A stretch of DNA of 64,000 bases from Timema cristinae (taxonomy: Eukaryota; Arthropoda; Insecta; Phasmatodea; Timematidae): contig JBCFYV010011164.1 in NCBI GenBank assembly GCA_039000515.1, positions 49,286,704-49,350,703 on the forward strand. Direction: 5' to 3'. A model generated the notes under the pieces. The model saw nothing but the letters and a program-made list of their open reading frames with translations, was not told where the DNA came from and did no database searches. How positions within the stretch are numbered: the stretch's first letter is position 1; every line of letters begins with the position of its first letter. The position numbers were made by a program, and so were the translations under genes. Below, one piece after another: positions 23,763 to 34,294 of this stretch.

Positions 23763-25074
23763 CATACAAATAAGTAGTAATACTTAATCTGAGTATTGTA
23801 TTACTTCATATATTTACAAGTGTCTCTTATAAAGAGCGAGGTCCAATCGGAAACCCTTAGTAAATTGTGGACGAATCCAAAATTGGATTGAAGCAATTCT
23901 TCAACTAAAAGGCACGAGGGCTTAGCAAAATGAGGTCCAAGGAAGTGGAGTCTGTGTAAACAGAATTAAGCCGACAAAAGGTTTCTAAACCACAAATACC
24001 TCTTTATACTACCTTTCTCTCGCCTCCCTTTCCTTATTCCACAACCCTACTCACACCTATCCAACTCAACAGCGTCCCGACGACAAGTAAGAGGAGAGAA
24101 TGTACTTAGCTTTGGGGAGAATCGTGTAAGATAAAATAGTTGGTGGGGCGGGGGATTGAACAAATTGATTGGCCCACAAACTGAATCGAATTGAACTGAC
24201 TTTAAGGATTGATCCCTCGGAATAACATTGGAATCCTTTTAGTGGCCATGTAGGCAGTCCCCTCTCAAGTTATCTCAAGCGGCCGGGACAACAGCAATGG
24301 CCGCCCGACTCGTGATGCGCTCTCATGGAACATTCATGAACTAACTCGTGATAAAGAGCGACTGGCCCGCCAACACTTTGAACTACATGGTGAGGGAGGG
24401 GATCCGGTGAATCATTCTATTAAGTAAGTTTCCTTCTTCTTTTTTCTATCTTTCATTCACCGTCTCTTCTTCTTACTCTTTTATCTCATCTTCCTCTGGT
24501 TTGGGAAGGTACTTTCATTTGCCTTTATAATGGTTTTGATCCGATTCTTTATGTCTCGAGAGTAAGGTTGAAGTATCTAAAGTTAATGTGGTGAGATATT
24601 ATTAGCTTTTAAATCCTCGAAAATTGCAAACTGCACTCAAATATATTGCGTGGTCTTTTCTTTGTGGGGACTTGAGAGTAACAACTTTAGTCAGTTATAT
24701 GATAAGAAAAACTAATAATTATATTTTAACAAACCGAGAACATTTAATACATTTTTGATCCAAAGCTCTGAAAATGGAATGCAAAAAATTGGTTAATTTT
24801 TTAGTTTTTATAACAATAGAATTTTTATTTACAGCTAATGGTAGCCTTCAAATTCTAGGAAAGAAATATATTTTACTGAAATGGTTTTTGTGTCACGTTG
24901 ATGATACGGCATGAATTATTACTCTTATTGTTACTTATTAAAATATATATATATATAATAAATATAATTTTAAACGTCTTCACACCAATGTTTTTCTATG
25001 GATAGACAATAAAATAACTTTTAGGCTACTTTTAATTGATAATTTATGGCATTGTATATTAAGTAATTTTTTTC
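23763..25074. other. SerT intron; one GC-rich island
   Basis: 24255-24400 is clearly GC-richer than its surroundings (gcggccgggacaacagcaat, tgatgcgctctcatggaac) but has no SerT-like coding or repeat signature. Conserved non-coding element is one possibility, unrecognised repeat another. Confidence 0.35.
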
Positions 25075-25215
25075 TGGGACAGGTAGATCGGGGTTTAAAT
25101 CTTGGTTGGGTGTACTGTGATTTGATTTTACCCTTCAATTGTTTCTCACTATACTACCACGTAAATGTGAGAACAGTTTCTCTAAAATTATCCCTACTCT
25201 CCCTATCCTATCAGT
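25075..25215 (+). mobile_element. SINE-A fragment
   Basis: B-box region (cggggtttaaatcttggttg) and body with actaccacgtaaatgtgag in plus orientation; head and tail missing. Confidence 0.6.
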
Positions 25216-25656
25216 GTAAATTACTGGATATCCTGGTTAATTCATGGAACAGCTGTATATAATATTGGGCGACTATTAATGGACCTCCTGTACGGTAACA
25301 CACTTAAGATGGTGTTTTCCAGAAACAATTTCCTGCTACGGCCGGCCGTAATGCCTGACCTTGCACTGGTTATGAGCGGAGGTTTCTCTAGCGTCTGCTC
25401 AACCTTGCTGCGAGCTTTCGGTCGTAGCTGTCGCCCGTCGTGACCAAGTGGCTTTCCATTTATTGCTTTTATTCAAGGGGAGTAATAGACGTGGTATTGT
25501 AAAACTTGAAGGAGAGGTAGTTGCTCAACAGCTGTTTTTGTTTGTGTGTTTGTGCTGGTTTGGTTGACATTCCCAGCTCTTTTTTTTTTTCTGTACAATG
25601 GCAAAACAGAATCTAGAAGAAGATGAAAAATTATTTGAGATGGTCAAGATGTATCT
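25216..25656. other. SerT intron; GC-richer patch
   Basis: 25335-25445 is GC-rich (ctacggccggccgtaatgcc; gctgtcgcccgtcgtgacc). No splice-bounded SerT homology found on the minus strand. Confidence 0.35.
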
Positions 25657-25824
25657 ACCCACTTTGGTGGTCACATGGTCTAAGACGCTACTCTTTCAGA
25701 CTACCGGTGACGTGGAGATCGTGGTTTGATCCCAGTTGGGTGTACTGAGATATTTTTTACTAAATGGGTTCCCAGTCTCTCCACGCAAATGCGGGTACAC
25801 TTCCTTTAAATTCAACCTTTCTCA
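25657..25824 (+). mobile_element. SINE-A copy, left part (split)
   Basis: Head ctttggtggtcacatggtct, B box tggtttgatcccag and body to caacctttctcat. The tail is missing here and appears at 26294-26385, with a 469-base stretch between. Confidence 0.75.
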
Positions 25825-26293
25825 TTGTTTAGTATTTATTTCTTTATATTTTATTATTTATTATATATTTCATCATTGTTTACATAATTAAATATTTCTT
25901 ATATTCATTATTAATTATATAACTCACATTTTTTGGTCTACCGCCCTTTCTTTAATTAATTATGTTTTGTAAGGATGGTACAATTGCTTCTCGTATTTTT
26001 ACGCGCCTTTCCCTGTTAGTCCGCTAAGTGTTTTCCTCAAAGGTGGACGTGCGTTACCACCGCGGCTCAACCTCTCGGTTTCATTTCATGGTTTTGCACA
26101 CTTAAATGAAATAACCTCATTCTCATCATAACTTCTAACTGTGCGACCGATCAAATCCTCAAGATCATCCATCACAACCCCAGGTAGGCCTACTTGGGTT
26201 ACTGCACCACCGGATCTTCAGCATCAGGTAGGATCTCACCATGTCTCTTACGCCCACATCAAATAATTAACTCTCTCACTCAATCAACTCAAA
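25825..26293. mobile_element. unclassified sequence splitting a SINE-A copy
   Basis: Both junctions carry ctcat. AT-rich on the left, GC-richer on the right (ggtaggcctacttgggttac). No terminal inverted repeats recognised. Insertion is inferred only from the split of the host SINE. Confidence 0.4.
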
Positions 26294-26385
26294 ACACTCA
26301 TCCCTAACACATTAGCGAAATCAATAAGACTACACAAGCGTAAGAACCGAATGAGCTGTGAAACGCGGTGCTAAAAAAAAAGGAT
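26294..26385 (+). mobile_element. SINE-A copy, right part (split)
   Basis: ctcatccctaacacattagc through gtgaaacgcggtgcta and an A-run: the tail expected after 25824. Confidence 0.7.
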
Positions 26386-26539
26386 GTAACCATTATATTT
26401 TGACAAACCTCTCTCAAAAGACTATTTATAAATTAAAAAGTATTAGTTACATACCATAAAGGCTGGATGTAACTTATCAAACACTTTTGAAATAGCAGAT
26501 GCATTTTCCCCGGTACGTTTTAGTCTAGCCTTAGAGAGT

Positions 26540-27335
26540 AGGAAAGATTGACATTAAGCGGTACAATGAAACTACTAGGATATGGAAATGATTTAGCTTT
26601 GTTGGGAAATACTAAGGAAGTTGTTACAACAAATGCAGAAATATATTAAAGGCTAGCAAGGAACTAAGTTAGAAGTGAACGCTGAAAATAATAAGTACAT
26701 GATCACACAAAGAACACAGAATGGGGACGATAACTTGGAGATTATTACTTCGAGCAACATGTAATTTAACAAGCTTAATGGGTCTAAATATGTTTAACTT
26801 GCAGTAACGATATTTTATTAGAAATTAGGAAAATACCACATAAATGCATGCTATTACTCAGTCAGTAAGTTGTTGAAACCTCGCTTGCTTTCAAAGAATA
26901 TAAAATTCAGAATATACAAAACAATAGTTTTAACGGTTCTCTATGGGTGTGAAACATGATCTATTAAATTATATGATGAAAAACCATTTAGGGGTTCAAG
27001 AACAAGGCGCTTAGGAAGATATATGGTCAAAAAATTTATTAGGTTACTGGGGTGGGGAGGAAGTTACATAATGATGACTTGCATAAACTTTACTCATCAC
27101 AAAACGTTGTTAGGATAATCAAGTCTCGCAGGACGTGCAGCTCGAATGGGAAATTCTAGAACCTTGTTCAGGGTGATTAGTGAGACCATTGGGAATACCT
27201 AGACGAAGATGGGAGGATAACATTATAATGGACCTGAAAGAGATAGGTTGTAATGAGATGGACTGGATAGAACTATCTCAAGATATAGATAGGTGGCGCA
27301 CTTTTGTAAGTGCTACGATGAACTTTTGAGTTCCT
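26540..27335 (+). pseudogene. non-LTR retrotransposon reverse transcriptase, 3' part, decayed
   Basis: Plus-strand frames give LLGYGNDLALLGNTKEV (the YADD-type catalytic block of the RT palm, here degraded to YGND) at about 26573, then EVNAENNKYMITQRTQ. After a frame change come KLLKPRLLSKNIKFRIYKT and IVLTVLYGCET at about 26868, then a C-terminal part with HKLYSSQNVVRIIKSRR. This order is the usual RT thumb and C-terminal region of insect LINEs. Several stops and frameshifts show it is dead. Clade not assignable from this much. It lies antisense within a SerT intron. Confidence 0.85.
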
Positions 27336-27780
27336 AAAGCCATAAAGTAAGTAAGTTACTTACCATAAAGTAATAGAAAGTTTCTCTTCTGATTTTGTGA
27401 TCTTTTTAATTTTTGTAGAACTACACTTATTCAAATCTTCTCGACATAGTATAAAAACTCATCAAATTATTATTTTTAATTAATTGAAAAAATTATCGAA
27501 ATTTGATTTCTTATCAACAATTTAAGGAAGCTCTTTTTTACTTAGAAAATAAATAAATGACTCCTATGGCAGCTTTTGGAGTTAACAAATGTGTTGATAA
27601 CTCTCCCTCATTTGAAGAATAAGAGCTATTTGTTTTCGACATGATGCTAGCTAGCAGTGACTATGAACCACGGAGCTGAATCGTGTCCAGGAAAACGCTG
27701 GACCGCAATTGCCAGCAGCGGCGGCAAGCTCATTGGAGTCTTATAACCAGGGCTTGGATTTTAATGTCATGTCATCTGTG

Positions 27781-27987
27781 CTTTTGTTACATCACAGACA
27801 ATGCTCATGAGTAGATTCATTCTGTTATTGATCCCCCTGTTGTACACACTTTTGTTACATCACAGACAATGCTCATGAGTACATTCATTCTGTTATTGAT
27901 CCCCCTGTTGTACACACTTTTGTTACATCACAGACAATGCTCATGAGTAGATTCATTCTGTTATTGATCCCCCGGTTGTACACACTT
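27781..27987 (+). repeat. 68-bp tandem repeat, 3 copies
   Basis: Unit starts cttttgttacatcacagaca and includes gttattgatccccctgttgt; copies differ by one or two bases. Confidence 0.95.
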
Positions 27988-28740
27988 TTTTATAAGTCAA
28001 TCTTTGATTTATTTGTTATTTAGATTTTAGGACACATTTCTGGTTTGACTCATGTTTAGGCATTTTTATTGTCTTTAGGCATTTATATTGAAAGAGCATA
28101 TTTTCTTACATAATCATATTTTATAATCATGTATGTCAATCATAAGTTTTTAATCACAACAATGTAGAATGAAAGGAAAATGTAGGCATGAACCAATTTA
28201 AGAAATAGAAGGAGTGCCAGATGAAGAAATACATCTGATTGGCTGAACTTGTGGTGCCAATCAGTACATAAACCAATGCATTACACACACGAAGCTATAT
28301 GGAATATAAACTAGGTTGTTAAAATGTAATCCCCTTTTAGAATTTGAAATAGCAAATAAACCTTTAAAATACACCCCAATATCCAATTAACTCTATTACT
28401 CTAATTATTTAAGAAAATACTGTGTGTATGTTTGCTGTATTCGTATTAAAATTTAACTGCTGTGTGACGTAGGCAATTATATAATTAAATTACTCCAAGT
28501 GGCGTTACCTTTCTATTTTCTTTAAATTGCTTTGTACCCTTTTTCTTGTGTAGTTGGAAAACACACGCTTTCGGTGATATATGTATTACTAAGCTGGGAG
28601 AGCTACGTTGGGAGGGGATAGCTATTACTCCGTAACCAGATATACAGTATACTAGACCCCTTCCCCGTAAAAAAATATTGTAAAGAATCCTGTAAAACAA
28701 AGCTTCAAATCATCCATCATGTCAATATAAAAACAAAACT
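27988..28740. other. SerT intron, nothing recognised
   Basis: AT-rich. tttaggcattt words at 28067-28090 resemble the interior of the TIR element at 48394. Confidence 0.35.
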
Positions 28741-29282
28741 TTTTTTTACTTATTTTTTTGAAAATACAGTCCTACCATCACTGTATAGCCCCCTCCCTCT
28801 TTTTATCCTCCCTCCTATTTTCATCTCATTCCTCTATTATTTTGTTTTCTCAAGGCGCGAAAGGAATTGTGTATACGCTAATCAAACAAATTGTTAAAAT
28901 CAAATTAATTTTTCAGCTTCCTCCACTTTCATTTACACCCCTCGTTTCCCCAAATTTTATTTTAATCTTTTTTTTTTTGCATTCCTCGTCACTACATCTA
29001 TTTCTCTTTCCTCACCCCTACCCCCCTCCGCCCCTCTTCACCAACCCTACTTTTCCTTCAACAACTTTTTTTTCCAACGACTATATAATATACTATCGAC
29101 ATTTTTATGAGGAATAAATTAAATTTTCAAAATAAAATATAGCCTATGTTACTCGCTGATAATGTAGCTTTATATTGGTGAAAGAATTTTTAAAATCGGT
29201 CCAGTAGTTTTTGAGTTTATCCATTACAAACAAAAAAACAAAAAATCTAATCTTTCCTCTTTATAATATTAGTATAGATAAA
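28741..29282 (+). mobile_element. LINE 3' end fragment
   Basis: 29180-29282 (aaaatcggtccagtagtttt, gagtttatccattacaaaca, tataatattagtatagat) is the characteristic 3' UTR end of RTE/CR1-like LINEs common in insects. The pyrimidine-rich tract before it (28780-29090) may be part of the same element. The 119-codon open frame inside is low complexity and not a gene. Confidence 0.6.
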
Positions 29283-29724
29283 TCAATGCTATATTTAGCA
29301 GGATAAAAGAGTTTAGTTAAAGTATTTTCATTGTCTTTATATTTTTTATTTTCAATTTATAAAATGAGTGTTTCATTTAGTCGTGTGTATTCATTACGAG
29401 TTTTTACTAAACATTTCCTTTTTGGGTTAATTTAAAGTGTTTTTTTTTTAGAATTTTAGTGTAATTTTATAGGTCATTGTTTGATAAACTTTGGGCCATA
29501 AACTCCAAACTCAAATATTAATAACATCTGCAACACCAATAATGTTTAAAAGAACTTTAAATTGCTTCAAAAGGGATTGAATTACTTAAAAATAGTTCCT
29601 AACACAATATTAGAAACAAGGTAGTTTTTATACGTTATTTAGCAAACTACACTTGTAACAAGCTAATATTAATTATAGAAGCTATCTAAGGGTTGTTGGC
29701 TGAACATCAGTAAATACTTTTTTA
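29283..29724. other. SerT intron, AT-rich, nothing recognised
   Basis: No repeats, exons or tRNA-like boxes seen. Confidence 0.4.
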
Positions 29725-29938
29725 GCACCACATACTAATTACACTAATGTGTACAGGATGAGAAAGGTTGATTTTAGAGGAAGTGTACCCACATTTTTGT
29801 AAAGGAAAAGTGGAACATCATTTAGGACTAAATACCCTCAGTACACCTAACCGGGATTTGAATCTTGATCTCCCCGTCATCGACAGTCCAACCTACTACG
29901 AGAGTAGCGCCTTAGACCATGCGACCACCGAAGGGGGT
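29725..29938 (-). mobile_element. SINE-A copy, tail shortened
   Basis: Starts agcaccacatactaattaca, losing most of the conserved tail; body and head (cgccttagaccatgcgacca) present. Confidence 0.8.
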
Positions 29939-29954
29939 AAAAGTTTGTTGTTAT

Positions 29955-30250
29955 CACCATGTCTTACTACCCGTTCGTGTTATACGCATACGTACTAATT
30001 ACGCTAAGTTGTTATGGATGAGGAGCGTATAACCCGAACGGGTAGTAAGACGCGGTGCTAATAATAATAATAATGTTATGGATGAGTAAGGTTGAATTTA
30101 AAGGGAGTGTACCCGAATTAGTGTGGTGGGAAAATGTAAAATTTTTTTTACGAAAAAACCCTTTGAGAACACCCTACTGGAGACTGACCGCGGTAGCCTT
30201 GTCATTGGAAGTTCAGTCTATTTCAGAGTTAAGATTTATAAAAGTTTGTT
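29955..30250 (-). mobile_element. SINE-A copy interrupted by a 51-bp insertion
   Basis: Tail from 29955 (caccatgtcttactacccgt) to 30022, then the insertion at 30023-30073, then continuation (aaggttgaatttaaagggag) to a decayed head around 30215. Confidence 0.75.
30023..30073 (+). mobile_element. 51-bp SINE-tail insertion with 13-bp target-site duplication
   Basis: gagcgtataacccgaacggg, tagtaagacgcggtgcta and a (ata)n end: only the last part of the SINE-A/B tail. It is bounded by tgttatggatgag at 30010-30022 and again at 30074-30086. Orientation is opposite to the host SINE. An extreme 5' truncation of a retroposed copy. Confidence 0.88.
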
Positions 30251-30252
30251 GT

Positions 30253-30505
30253 TATCACCGCGTATCACTCACTACCTGTTCAGGTTATACCCATATATGA
30301 TATTTACTTTAATGGAGTAGGGCTAAGGAAGGAAGCGTTTTAGAGGTAATTACCCACATTTGCGTGGAATGAGAGTGGGAAACCGTTAAGGAAAAATAAA
30401 CTCTCAGTGGAGCTGATCAGGATTTGAGCTCAGATCGCCCCATCATCACAGGCCTGCCTAGCACGAGAGTGACGCCTTAGATCATGCGGCCCCCAAAACG
30501 GATTA
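30253..30505 (-). mobile_element. SINE-A copy
   Basis: Tail tatcaccgcgtatcactcac, body (acccacatttgcgtgg), head ending gcggcccccaaaacgg. Third SINE in a row between 29.7 and 30.5 kb. Confidence 0.75.
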
Positions 30506-31419
30506 ATAAAATTACTATATCTGATTTCACATACTTAAGTCAAGCCATTTTATCTGCAGCTGTAACTTTTGATAGATATTATCAAAATGACACCAAAAAA
30601 AATAGTAACAAGTTATCAATTATGGCCGCAAATAACATATGTTTGGATTTTATAAAAGGCCCTTCCTATGAAAATTGAACTATATACTAGCCATGCTGCC
30701 AGAAGTATTGTGACTAGACTTGAAGACAAGCGACAATACGCGGCAGTCGCGCATGCGCAGAAACATGATCATTTAAACTAAGGCAGCGCTGCTAAACTCG
30801 CTCGCAGGAATGGGCCTTAAATTTTCTTGGAGTTGGGAAAGTAATATTTATTAGGTGTGTACGAGGAGGTATTTTCCATTTCTTGTCGATTTTGAATAAA
30901 AACAAGTTTTTTTCTATGTTAGTAACGTAGATCAAGATCTGTAAGAGTACAATAAATATTACAAGTTAAATTTCTGTAATAGATCCATGCATAACCATAA
31001 ATAAGTATAGATATAATATTTCTATAGCTAATTTTTTGAGGATAAAATGTATAACTACACAAATTCGAATTTTTAAATAAATTTTATATAATCGTACAAT
31101 TTTGTTAACTATACAAAAGGAAATATTCAGCAACTCCATTTGATATGAAATTATAATTTAAAATTCCATAAAACTAATTAAAATAATAATTTTTGAGAGT
31201 AAGATTGAAAATTCAGACTAGGCCTACTATAAGTTTTCGAGTTTATTCAAAATGGTCGATCTAAAGCAACTACTAAAGTTCGACTCAGACTCGAATTTTT
31301 TGAATGCCTTGTTGAATCAGAATAAATGAAATGATAAATTATAATTATTTAAGTGCTATTTTTTAAGAAGGTATTTGTTTATTTCAGTTGGGTGTAAAGT
31401 GTCTGCGAAGGCTACTCAC
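30506..31419. other. SerT intron, nothing recognised
   Basis: A GC-richer patch at 30715-30820 (gcagtcgcgcatgcgcag) is not recognised. Confidence 0.35.
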
Positions 31420-31565
31420 GTATGTCGTGGTGGGCAGAGCGCAGATGTAGATCAGTACCAAGAGCACGGCCACGAAGGTCTCCCTGTGTCTCCCGAACGT
31501 CCGGGGGTACTCGTCACACAGCGCTGTGATCATGGCTTCCAGACCACCGAACGTGCTGTCTAGAC
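31420..31565 (-). CDS. SerT: SerT exon: TM8 end (Na2 site), TM9
   Basis: 146 bases, acceptor tatcccag, donor ACATAC|gtgagt, ending in phase 0. It reads LDSTFGGLEAMITALCDEYP, then RTFGRHRETFVAVLLVLIYI and CALPTTTY. The Asp-Ser pair of LDST corresponds to the Na2 residues D437 and S438 of human SERT. The Leu in FGGLEA and CDEYP separate it from insect dopamine transporters. No frame disturbance. Confidence 0.95.
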
Positions 31566-32029
31566 CTGGGATAACACACCCCCACATTAATACTGGAGAT
31601 GGGTCCATTACACTTTATTATTGAATCCAAATACTCATTTCACCAACGAATCCCGAATTTAGAATTCGAATGTGAAAAGACATGACACACATAAAGGTTT
31701 AACTTTACCACATAGCTGTGCATTCTTTTATTTTTTTACTCTGATTTTGTTCACATTATGTGGTCAATTAATGGTCTGGTTGTTAGGTTCGTCCAAATGA
31801 TTAAGTAGGTATAAGCCACTATCAAACGTCATAATAGCTATACAAATCTATTTAAAACTAGATATTGTATTTAAAAATAAACTTTTATATCTCGAATCTT
31901 AAGTTCCTCGAATTCTAGGATTCAAAGAGCTCATCCCTAAATTCATTATTATGATCAAATATAGTTTAAGGAATTTAACGTGTAATTAATAAACTGATTG
32001 ACTATATCAGCACACGATTTACAAACTAA

Positions 32030-32155
32030 CTTAATTCCAGACTATAGGGTCCTGAGGTTGATTCCCGACACTGCTGAAATATGTATCATCGGTGAAATTG
32101 TAGCTCCAACTTTTACAAAGGTCGGGGTACTGGATGTTGTGTCTGTTATAAATGT
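32030..32155 (+). mobile_element. SINE-F copy, head part
   Basis: B-box region (cctgaggttgattcccgaca), then ctgctgaaatatgtatcatc and actggatgttgtg, the order seen in the copy at 35690. Confidence 0.6.
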
Positions 32156-32525
32156 AATTTGATTTTGCAGGTAATGTGATATCATCATTCGGTTTAAAAA
32201 ATGCACATTATAATTCATATAATATTAGTAACATACAGTTTTTAAACAAAATAAATATATATTTATATACTTTTAGTATAATGTTGATATTCACAGTAAA
32301 ACATTTCATATTATTTACCAGAATCAGCCACGAAGCAATGACATAAATATTTCATCAAGTTGAAAACATTTATATTATTTGTTTAGTTTATGCTTTCGTG
32401 GTTATTTCTATTATTTCGGTGTGGTGTTTACGTCCAGTCAGGATATTAATCCACGTTGATTTAGAGCCACTAATCGTAGTCTGATGAAGTCCTTGATACG
32501 GTTCGTATGGATATAAAATCAATAT

Positions 32526-32539
32526 CCCCCCCCCCCCCC
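32526..32539 (+). repeat. poly-C run of 14
   Basis: Homopolymer of 14 C directly followed by gcg. Confidence 0.95.
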
Positions 32540-32847
32540 GCGTTCAGAAATAATATTACAACTTAAATCAAAGCTGTTGATAGCAATCGTATTTTATTAT
32601 TGTTATTCAACGCAAGGATTACCAAAGGTTTAATATAATAAATAGGAGCTGTAACTGCATATTTAGATAAAGTGAGCTCGTGTGAGTGTATCTTGGACAT
32701 GGAACGTTACGTTATGTGAACCAAGTCATACTGGCCGCATGTTCACATTGATTGGATAGTGATGGGGAAGAACCTTCGAACCAAGACCATCGCGTCATTG
32801 GGAAATCAGACACAACGAGACTGTCACCTAAGTCTGTGTGTCTTTGT

Positions 32848-32945
32848 GCTCTCAACTCAGATTCAAACCTCGACCTCCCTGCCACCAGTACTCTAGACTA
32901 TTGCGAGTATGAGACCTCAAGACCACGTAACCATAGGTCCAGGTA
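32848..32945 (-). mobile_element. SINE-A head fragment
   Basis: Minus-strand tRNA-like head with cagattcaaacctcgacctc (B box complement) and gaccacgtaaccatagg. Body and tail absent. Confidence 0.6.
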
Positions 32946-33373
32946 ACAATTCCAATATGGAATATAATACTTGTGATCAGTGCTTGCATTCCAAAAGCAT
33001 TCAATTTAATTTAAAAAGGTTTTATCAGAAGAATAATTGTCTTTACGACTGAAGAAATAGTAAATACACCCATTTTATATTACTATGATGAGCGATGGAA
33101 GACGATGTGACGCCGCGAAACAGGCCAACTTAAGTAGTATTTTATTTTTGTTTCCGTTAGAGAAGCCAGACCACCCTCTTAAAATAGTTCATGCAGCTAG
33201 AACCAGAAATCGCATCGTGGTGCGGTAGCTTGGAGTGTTCATTAGAGAAAAAAAATGGATCTATTTTACCATGCTTAAAATAGTATCACAAAATCGAGAA
33301 ATAATTATTTTAAAGCGAAAAATCGAAATTGCTGATACGAATTTCACCGCTGTCGAGTGAATAGTGAAGAAGA

Positions 33374-33618
33374 CCCACCTCTGTGGCATAATCAAATAAC
33401 GCGCTGGTTTCGTGTTGAGCTAGACTGCTGAAGACGGGAAGATCAAGGTTCGAATCTTGCTCGGGTGAACTGGGGGTGGTTTTCCTTAAATGGGTTTCCA
33501 CTCTCCCTCCACGCAAATTCAGGCTCACTTCCTCTATATTCGACCTTCCTAATTCCTATCCAGTTATTATATATAAGCATATAACCCGAACGGGCAGTAA
33601 GACGCGGTGCTAAATAAG
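33374..33618 (+). mobile_element. SINE-A copy with target-site duplication
   Basis: Head cctctgtggcataatcaaat, B box aaggttcgaatcttgct, tail aacccgaacgggcagtaaga, end gctaaataa. Flanked by agtgaagaaga (33363-33373) and agtgaagaaag (33619-33629). Confidence 0.92.
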
Positions 33619-33714
33619 AGTGAAGAAAGCCCGCAGTTTGATATTTCAGGCTCGAGTGTAATCGTGCATCTAATATCCCGGTTGATTGGTCTTGAGAAGG
33701 GGCTCTTAACGTAC

Positions 33715-33813
33715 CTAAGGTGATGAGCATGAGAAAGAAGATGATGGACCAGAACACGGAGCCTGTCATGGTTGCTATGGCCTCTGGGTACACGATGAAC
33801 ACGAGTCCAGGAC
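33715..33813 (-). CDS. SerT: SerT exon: extracellular loop 4, start of TM8
   Basis: 99 bases, acceptor gtctcag, donor CTTAG|gtacgt. G of the previous exon completes the Gly codon; then [15 protein letters not shown] (loop 4, which closes the outer vestibule) and [17 protein letters not shown] (TM8). Intact. The intron on the 3' side has a SINE-A copy less than 100 bases from the donor, and the intron on the 5' side holds a Harbinger-like MITE 135 bases from the acceptor. Confidence 0.95.
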
Positions 33814-33948
33814 CTGAGACAGGGACACAGCATTCAACACGCATTAACAAGAGAATCGTCTTGCTACTAAGGCATTGGGCAGGAATGCTGTAACCAGAGT
33901 GGGGGGTGGAGGTATTAGGACCTTCCCCTTCAGCTCTGAAATATATAA

Positions 33949-34291
33949 AGGCACGCGTGTGGACATGCAACAGAACATTGTAACGTAGCACCGTTGTGTA
34001 TCCAGTCTGGACGGCGTGACATCGTAACATCAGCGCGTCCCGTCAGTTGTCAGTCTTTTGGCGTCGCATCAAAGAAATGCCACGCATTCATGTTACGATA
34101 ATTGTTTGCATGTCTGGACAGGAACGAGTAACTTCACTGAATAGGACTGCGTAATGTTTCGACTGCGTGATACGCGGCAATGTCCAGGTACACCGCGTAC
34201 CTTACTGTACCGTATATTCGATGTGCAACAAAAAATAAAGTTACGCGATGGTGTTGCGTTACACTGTTCTGTTGCATAGCTATACGCACCT
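33949..34291. mobile_element. Harbinger-like MITE with TAA target duplication
   Basis: Left end aggcacgcgtgtggacatgc then aacagaacattgtaacg; the right end is the complement (cgttacactgttctgttgca, tagctatacgcacct). TAA is present on both sides (33946-33948 and 34292-34294), the 3-bp duplication typical of PIF/Harbinger. 343 bases, no protein. Confidence 0.8.
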
Positions 34292-34294
34292 TAA

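Noticed and set aside
28758..29117. 119-codon open frame rich in Phe, Ser, Leu and Pro
   Set aside because: Low-complexity pyrimidine tract next to a LINE 3' end; no domain and no splice context.
33443..34030. A single 195-codon frame covering SINE and SerT exon
   Set aside because: The frame runs through an intron, a SINE and the exon by chance; the real exon is 33715-33813 by splice sites and homology.
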